The translations under genes were made by a program, and so were the position numbers. From positions 1 through 18,933 of the forward strand of contig JAXDNH010000061.1 of NCBI GenBank assembly GCA_034669525.1: DNA of 18,933 bases, in the 5' to 3' direction. Positions 15,384 to 18,933 of the stretch are shown piece by piece. Under the pieces are notes generated by a model, which was given only the letters and a program-made list of their open reading frames with translations, searched no databases and had not been told where the DNA came from. Numbering within the stretch: position 1 is the first letter of the stretch; each line of letters starts with the position of its first letter. This stretch comes from JAFASC01 sp034669525 (GTDB lineage Bacteria > Pseudomonadota > Alphaproteobacteria > Rhizobiales > Beijerinckiaceae).

Positions 15384-16358
15384 ATGGCTGCTGACATGAG
15401 CGGCGTAAAAATCGCCGTTCTCGACGATTACCAGAATGTCGGCCGCTCGTTCGCCGACTGGGCGAGCCTCGCGCCGCGGGCGCAGGCGGTGTTCTTCCAC
15501 GATCACGTCGCCGACATCGATCAGCTTGCCGCGCGGCTTGCCGACTTCGATATCGTCATGCTCATGCGTGAGCGCACGCCGATGGGCGCGGACCTCATCG
15601 CGCGGCTGCCGAAACTGAAACTGATCGTCACCGTCGGCATGTGGAACGCCTCCATCGATTTCGACGCCGCGAAAGAGCGCAGCATTCTGGTCTGCGGTAC
15701 GCGCGGCGGCGATCCCAATGCCACGCCGGCGCTGACCTGGGGTCTCGTACTTGCGGCGACGCGCGGCATCGCGGAACAGGCGGCATCGGTGCGTGCCGGC
15801 AGCTGGCAAGTGGGCCTCGGCACCGACATCCATGGCAAGACGCTTGGCGTGCTCGGGCTCGGCAAGATCGGGCAGGTGGTTGCCGGCTTCGGCAAGACCT
15901 TCGGCATGAAGGTCATTGCTTGGAGCCAGAATCTCACGTCCGAATGGGCGCAAGAATGCGGCGCCGAACGCGTCGATAAAGAGGAACTCTTCGGCCGTGC
16001 CGATGTGCTCTGCATCCACCTGAAACTCGGGGAGCGCACCCGCGCCCTTGTCGGCGCGGGTGAACTCGGGCTGATGAAGAAGACAGCCTGGCTCGTCAAC
16101 ACATCCCGCGGACCGATTGTCGACGAGCAGGCGCTGATCGCCGCGCTTGAGCAGCGCAAAATTGCCGGCGCCGCCCTCGACGTGTTCGACGAGGAGCCGC
16201 TGCCGCAGGATCACCCCTTCCGTTATCTGCCGAATGTGCTGGCGACGCCGCATATCGGTTATGTCAGCGAGAAGACCTATCGCGGCGCTTTCCCCGATGT
16301 GGTGGAAGACATTCGCGCCTGGCTCGACGGCAAGCCGATCCGCGTGCTGACGGGGTAA
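15384..16358 (+). CDS. D-2-hydroxyacid dehydrogenase family protein (NAD-dependent)
   Basis: This 324-residue oxidoreductase is of the D-isomer 2-hydroxyacid dehydrogenase family, which interconverts 2-oxoacids and D-2-hydroxyacids with NAD(P)H. The nucleotide-binding motif GVLGLGKIG is at 155-163. The catalytic residues are in place: R242 in NTSRGP, E271 in DVFDEEPLP and H290 in ATPHIGYV. The first 100 residues form the flavodoxin-like catalytic domain (KIAVLDDYQNVG). There is no C-terminal ACT domain, so it is not a classic long SerA; the exact substrate (phosphoglycerate, glyoxylate, hydroxypyruvate or other) is open. ATG 15384 has GGGGAG about 7 bases upstream; ATG 15396 is a possible later start. 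It follows tRNA-Asp by 70 bases and precedes the molybdenum hydroxylase pair by 176 bases, with no proof of a shared transcript. Confidence 0.9.
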   Translation: MAADMSGVKIAVLDDYQNVGRSFADWASLAPRAQAVFFHDHVADIDQLAARLADFDIVMLMRERTPMGADLIARLPKLKLIVTVGMWNASIDFDAAKERSILVCGTRGGDPNATPALTWGLVLAATRGIAEQAASVRAGSWQVGLGTDIHGKTLGVLGLGKIGQVVAGFGKTFGMKVIAWSQNLTSEWAQECGAERVDKEELFGRADVLCIHLKLGERTRALVGAGELGLMKKTAWLVNTSRGPIVDEQALIAALEQRKIAGAALDVFDEEPLPQDHPFRYLPNVLATPHIGYVSEKTYRGAFPDVVEDIRAWLDGKPIRVLTG

Positions 16359-16403
16359 TCCCTTCTAGCGCTCGCATCCAGTCTTCCAGCCCAGCTGCCG
16401 CAT

Positions 16404-16439
16404 AGCCGCTTCGGCTGCGCCGCACGTTGACCTCGTGCG
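16404..16439 (+). other. Tandem hairpins before the molybdenum hydroxylase genes
   Basis: AGCCG/CGGCT (16404-16416, 3-base loop) and CGCACG/CGTGCG (16421-16439, 7-base loop) follow each other 4 bases apart. They lie between the dehydrogenase stop and the 2Fe-2S subunit. With no T-run they are not clear terminators; they might slow read-through or shape the leader. Confidence 0.35.
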
Positions 16440-16534
16440 GGGCGGGGCCGATGATGCTTGTCCGCGATTTGCCGGCTTGGCTCAGGCGCCCGATCGCGCC
16501 CCGGCCACACCCCTGACGGCGGCAGGAGCAGCAC

Positions 16535-16990
16535 ATGATCAGCCTCACCATCAACGGCGCCCAGCGTGATCTCGATGTCGATCCGCAGATGCCGCTCCTC
16601 TGGGCGCTCCGCGACAGCCTCAACATGACCGGCACGAAATTCGGCTGCGGCATCGCGCAATGCGGCGCCTGCACCGTGCATATCGATGGGGAGCCGCAAC
16701 GCTCCTGCCAGACGCAAGTCGGCGACGTTGCGGGGCGCGCAATCACCACGATCGAAGGCGTGCAGGGCAAGGTCGCGGAAGCCGTGCGCACCGCCTGGCG
16801 CAATCTCGATGTCGTGCAATGCGGCTATTGCCAGTCCGGCCAGATCATGTCGGCGATCGGGCTTCTGACGCAGACGCCGAAACCCACCGACAATAACATC
16901 CACGATGCCATGGACGGCAATGTCTGCCGCTGCGCGACATATCAGCGGATACGCGCCGCGATCCACGAAGCCTCGAACAATCTCGGCTGA
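16535..16990 (+). CDS. (2Fe-2S)-binding small subunit of a molybdenum hydroxylase (IorA-like)
   Basis: This 151-residue subunit passes electrons from the molybdenum site of the next gene's product to an acceptor. The N-terminal ferredoxin-like domain binds one cluster through C38, C43, C46 and C58 (FGCGIAQCGACTVHIDG). The C-terminal helical domain binds the second through C96, C99, C131 and C133 (QCGYCQSGQ and NVCRCATYQRIR). This two-cluster layout is that of the xanthine oxidase family; the stand-alone small subunit with a fused-type large subunit matches isoquinoline 1-oxidoreductase IorA and relatives, many of which oxidise aldehydes or N-heterocycles. ATG 16535 has AGGAG about 7 bases upstream. 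It ends 11 bases before the large subunit gene, so the pair is co-translated. It has no signal peptide and would be exported, if at all, together with the Tat-signal partner. Confidence 0.92.
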   Translation: MISLTINGAQRDLDVDPQMPLLWALRDSLNMTGTKFGCGIAQCGACTVHIDGEPQRSCQTQVGDVAGRAITTIEGVQGKVAEAVRTAWRNLDVVQCGYCQSGQIMSAIGLLTQTPKPTDNNIHDAMDGNVCRCATYQRIRAAIHEASNNLG

Positions 16991-17001
16991 GGAGAGCGCC
17001 C

Positions 17002-18933
17002 ATGTACGCGAACCAGATTTACAACAAGCGCGCCCCGGCTGCTCTTCCTCCGGTGAGCCCCTCGCGCCGGGATCTGTTAAAAGTCTCCGCAGCTGGTGCG
17101 CTCGTGCTCGGCGTGCTGCCGCGTGCCTTCGCCGAGGAGGCACCGGGCGGCGGCAAGGCGCTCGGCCAGACCGCGGGCAATCAGCCGAACCCGACCGCCT
17201 TCGTGCGCATCGGCTCGGACAATACCGTCACCGTCATCATCAAGCATCTCGACAAAGGGCAGGGCGTCACGACCGGCCTGCCGACCATTGTTGCGGAAGA
17301 GCTCGATGCCGACTGGGCGCAGATGCGCGCTGAATTCTCGCCTGCAAACGTGCAACTCTACAACAACACGCTGCTCGGTCCGATCCAGGGTACCGGCGGC
17401 TCGACATCGGTCGCAAACTCGTGGCTGCAGCTGCGCAAGGCGGGCGCGGCGGCGCGCGCGATGCTTGTCGCTGCGGCTGTCGATGCATGGAAGGTACCGG
17501 CCGAAGAGATCAGCGTCGAAAAGGGCGTGATGAAACACAAGTCGGGCAAGTCAGGCACGTTCGGCGAGTTCGCCGAAGCCGCCGCGCGTCAGCCGGTACC
17601 GCCTGAGGTGAAGCTCAAAGATCCGAAAGACTTCAAGCTCATCGGCACCAAAATTCATCGGATAGATTCAAATATCAAGACGGATGGCAGCGCGATCTAC
17701 TCGCTCGATGTTCGCCGTCCCGGCGCAGCGGTTGCGGTGGTGATGCGTCCGCCACGTTTCGGCGGCAAGGTGAAGAGCGTCGATGCCGCCGCGGCAAAAG
17801 CGGTGAAAGGCGTCGTCGACGTGGTCACCATTCCGCAGGGAGTCGCGGTCCTCGCCGAGAGCACGTGGCCGGCGATCAAGGGGCGTGAAGCGCTCAAGGT
17901 GGACTGGGATGATTCCGCCGCTGAAATGCGCTCGTCCGCTGACATGGCCGCCGACTATAAGCGGCTGGCGTCAAATCCCGGCGCACCCGCTGCAAAGGCC
18001 GGTGATGTCGACGCGGCGCTTAAAAGCTCCGGCAAAAAACTCGAGGCTGACTTCTTCTTTCCCTATCTTGCGCATGCTCCGATGGAGCCGTTGAACTGCA
18101 CGATCGAAATGGGCGCGGATGGGGGCATCGACATCTATGCCGGTTCGCAATTCCAGACGGTGGAGCAAGGGACTGTCGCTGCGATCCTCGGCACCACGCC
18201 CGACAAGGTTCGCATCCATTCGACCTGGGCCGGCGGCTCGTTTGGCCGCCGCGCGACGCCTAATGCGGATTACATCGCTGAAGCGGCGTCGATCCTGAAG
18301 GCAACTGGCGGCAAACGCCCCATCCATCTCGTCTGGACACGCGAGGACGATATCAAGGGCGGGCGCTATCGCCCGATGTTCTATCACGCGATCGAAGCAG
18401 CGCTTGATCCGAGCGGCGGCATCGCGGCGTGGAAGCACCGCATCGTCGGCCAGAGTTTTGCGCGGGGAACGCCGTTTGAAGAGGTCATGTTCAAGAACGG
18501 CGTCGACGTGATGGCAGTCGAGGGCGTGGCGGACCTGCCGTATTCGGTGCCGAACCGCTACGCGGAATGGCACGATGCGCCATCACCGGTCACGACGCTC
18601 TGGTGGCGCTCGGTCGGCCACACCCACACCGCGCACGCGGTCGAGGTGATGATCGACGAACTCGCGCACGCAGCGGGGCAGGATCCCGTCGCCTTCCGCA
18701 TCCCGCTTCTGAAGGACCATCCCCGCCACGTCGCCGTGCTGAAACTTGCCGCGGAGAAGGGCGGCTGGGGTGAGAAGATGCCGGCTGCCAAAGGCCGCGG
18801 CATCGCCGTGCACGAAAGCTTCCACACTTTCGTGGCGATGGTCGCCGACGTGACGGTCGATGGCGGCAAGGTGAAGGTCGATCGCATCGTCGCCGCCGTT
18901 GATTGCGGCATCGCGGTCAATCCCGACATGATC
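17002..18933 (+). CDS. Molybdopterin-binding large subunit of a molybdenum hydroxylase (IorB-like, cut at 3' end)
   Basis: The 644 visible residues are the start of a roughly 700-750-residue catalytic subunit. A twin-arginine signal is plain: SRRDLLK at 21-27, a hydrophobic stretch AAGALVLGVLP, and a possible cleavage site after RAFA, so the folded complex is probably exported to the periplasm. Family text includes IKHLDKGQGVTTGLPTIVAE, TGGSTSVANSW, the molybdopterin-contact region STWAGGSFGRRA, and AVDCGIAVNPDM at the window edge. The catalytic glutamate near the C-terminus of this family lies beyond the window. ATG 17002 has GAGGAG 8 bases upstream. Together with the preceding 2Fe-2S subunit it forms an IorAB-type enzyme; isoquinoline as substrate is only the family name. 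A cytochrome partner or XdhC-like maturation gene may follow outside the window. Confidence 0.92.
   Translation, partial: MYANQIYNKRAPAALPPVSPSRRDLLKVSAAGALVLGVLPRAFAEEAPGGGKALGQTAGNQPNPTAFVRIGSDNTVTVIIKHLDKGQGVTTGLPTIVAEELDADWAQMRAEFSPANVQLYNNTLLGPIQGTGGSTSVANSWLQLRKAGAAARAMLVAAAVDAWKVPAEEISVEKGVMKHKSGKSGTFGEFAEAAARQPVPPEVKLKDPKDFKLIGTKIHRIDSNIKTDGSAIYSLDVRRPGAAVAVVMRPPRFGGKVKSVDAAAAKAVKGVVDVVTIPQGVAVLAESTWPAIKGREALKVDWDDSAAEMRSSADMAADYKRLASNPGAPAAKAGDVDAALKSSGKKLEADFFFPYLAHAPMEPLNCTIEMGADGGIDIYAGSQFQTVEQGTVAAILGTTPDKVRIHSTWAGGSFGRRATPNADYIAEAASILKATGGKRPIHLVWTREDDIKGGRYRPMFYHAIEAALDPSGGIAAWKHRIVGQSFARGTPFEEVMFKNGVDVMAVEGVADLPYSVPNRYAEWHDAPSPVTTLWWRSVGHTHTAHAVEVMIDELAHAAGQDPVAFRIPLLKDHPRHVAVLKLAAEKGGWGEKMPAAKGRGIAVHESFHTFVAMVADVTVDGGKVKVDRIVAAVDCGIAVNPDMI

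Noticed and set aside
15318..16253. 311-residue open frame on the minus strand over the D-2-hydroxyacid dehydrogenase
   Set aside because: It is antisense to a gene with all catalytic residues and also overlaps the tRNA-Asp side region; a shadow.
16264..16803. Minus-strand open frame upstream of and over the 2Fe-2S gene
   Set aside because: It overlaps a well-supported gene, has no recognisable motif, and its only non-overlapping part covers the hairpin-rich gap.

Overview
The window looks like a chromosomal housekeeping segment of an alphaproteobacterium, most likely Hyphomicrobiales (Rhizobiales). It is GC-rich and most third codon positions are G or C. The tig-clpP-clpX-lon-HU order is present, and the protein sequences (ClpP starting MRDP, Lon, HU, COG3904, DUF2188, DUF1272) read as alphaproteobacterial. 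I cannot name a genus from sequence alone.

Layout. (1) Positions 1-4099, minus strand: a YeiH/UPF0324-type putative sulfate exporter (cut by the window edge), then a likely operon transcribed as metY (O-acetylhomoserine sulfhydrylase), a small cysteine-rich DUF1272 protein and a SAM-dependent methyltransferase. An inverted repeat sits in the metY promoter region. (2) Positions 4352-11510, plus strand: tRNA-Leu(UAG), trigger factor, ClpP, ClpX, Lon and an HU-type DNA-binding protein. This is the protein quality-control block: ribosome-bound chaperone, ClpXP protease, Lon protease. A good RpoH-like heat-shock promoter lies upstream of lon, and a hairpin-plus-T-run terminator lies after it. (3) Positions 11570-13843: ribokinase (minus) and, diverging from it, a membrane-anchored SGNH-hydrolase-like gene that is split by a frameshift in this sequence. 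(4) Positions 13922-15313: tRNA-Val(UAC) on the minus strand, a secreted ClpP-fold COG3904 protein, a convergent DUF2188 protein and tRNA-Asp(GUC). (5) Positions 15384-18933, plus strand: a D-2-hydroxyacid dehydrogenase, then a two-gene molybdenum hydroxylase unit (an IorA-like 2Fe-2S subunit and a Tat-exported IorB-like molybdopterin subunit) that runs off the window.

No mobile element, CRISPR array, phage gene, defence system or plainly novel system is visible. The points most worth a second look are the palindrome overlapping the lon heat-shock promoter, the inverted repeat at the metY promoter, the frameshifted SGNH gene, and the sulfur-themed gene group at the left end. All statements rest on reading the sequence; no database search was run.
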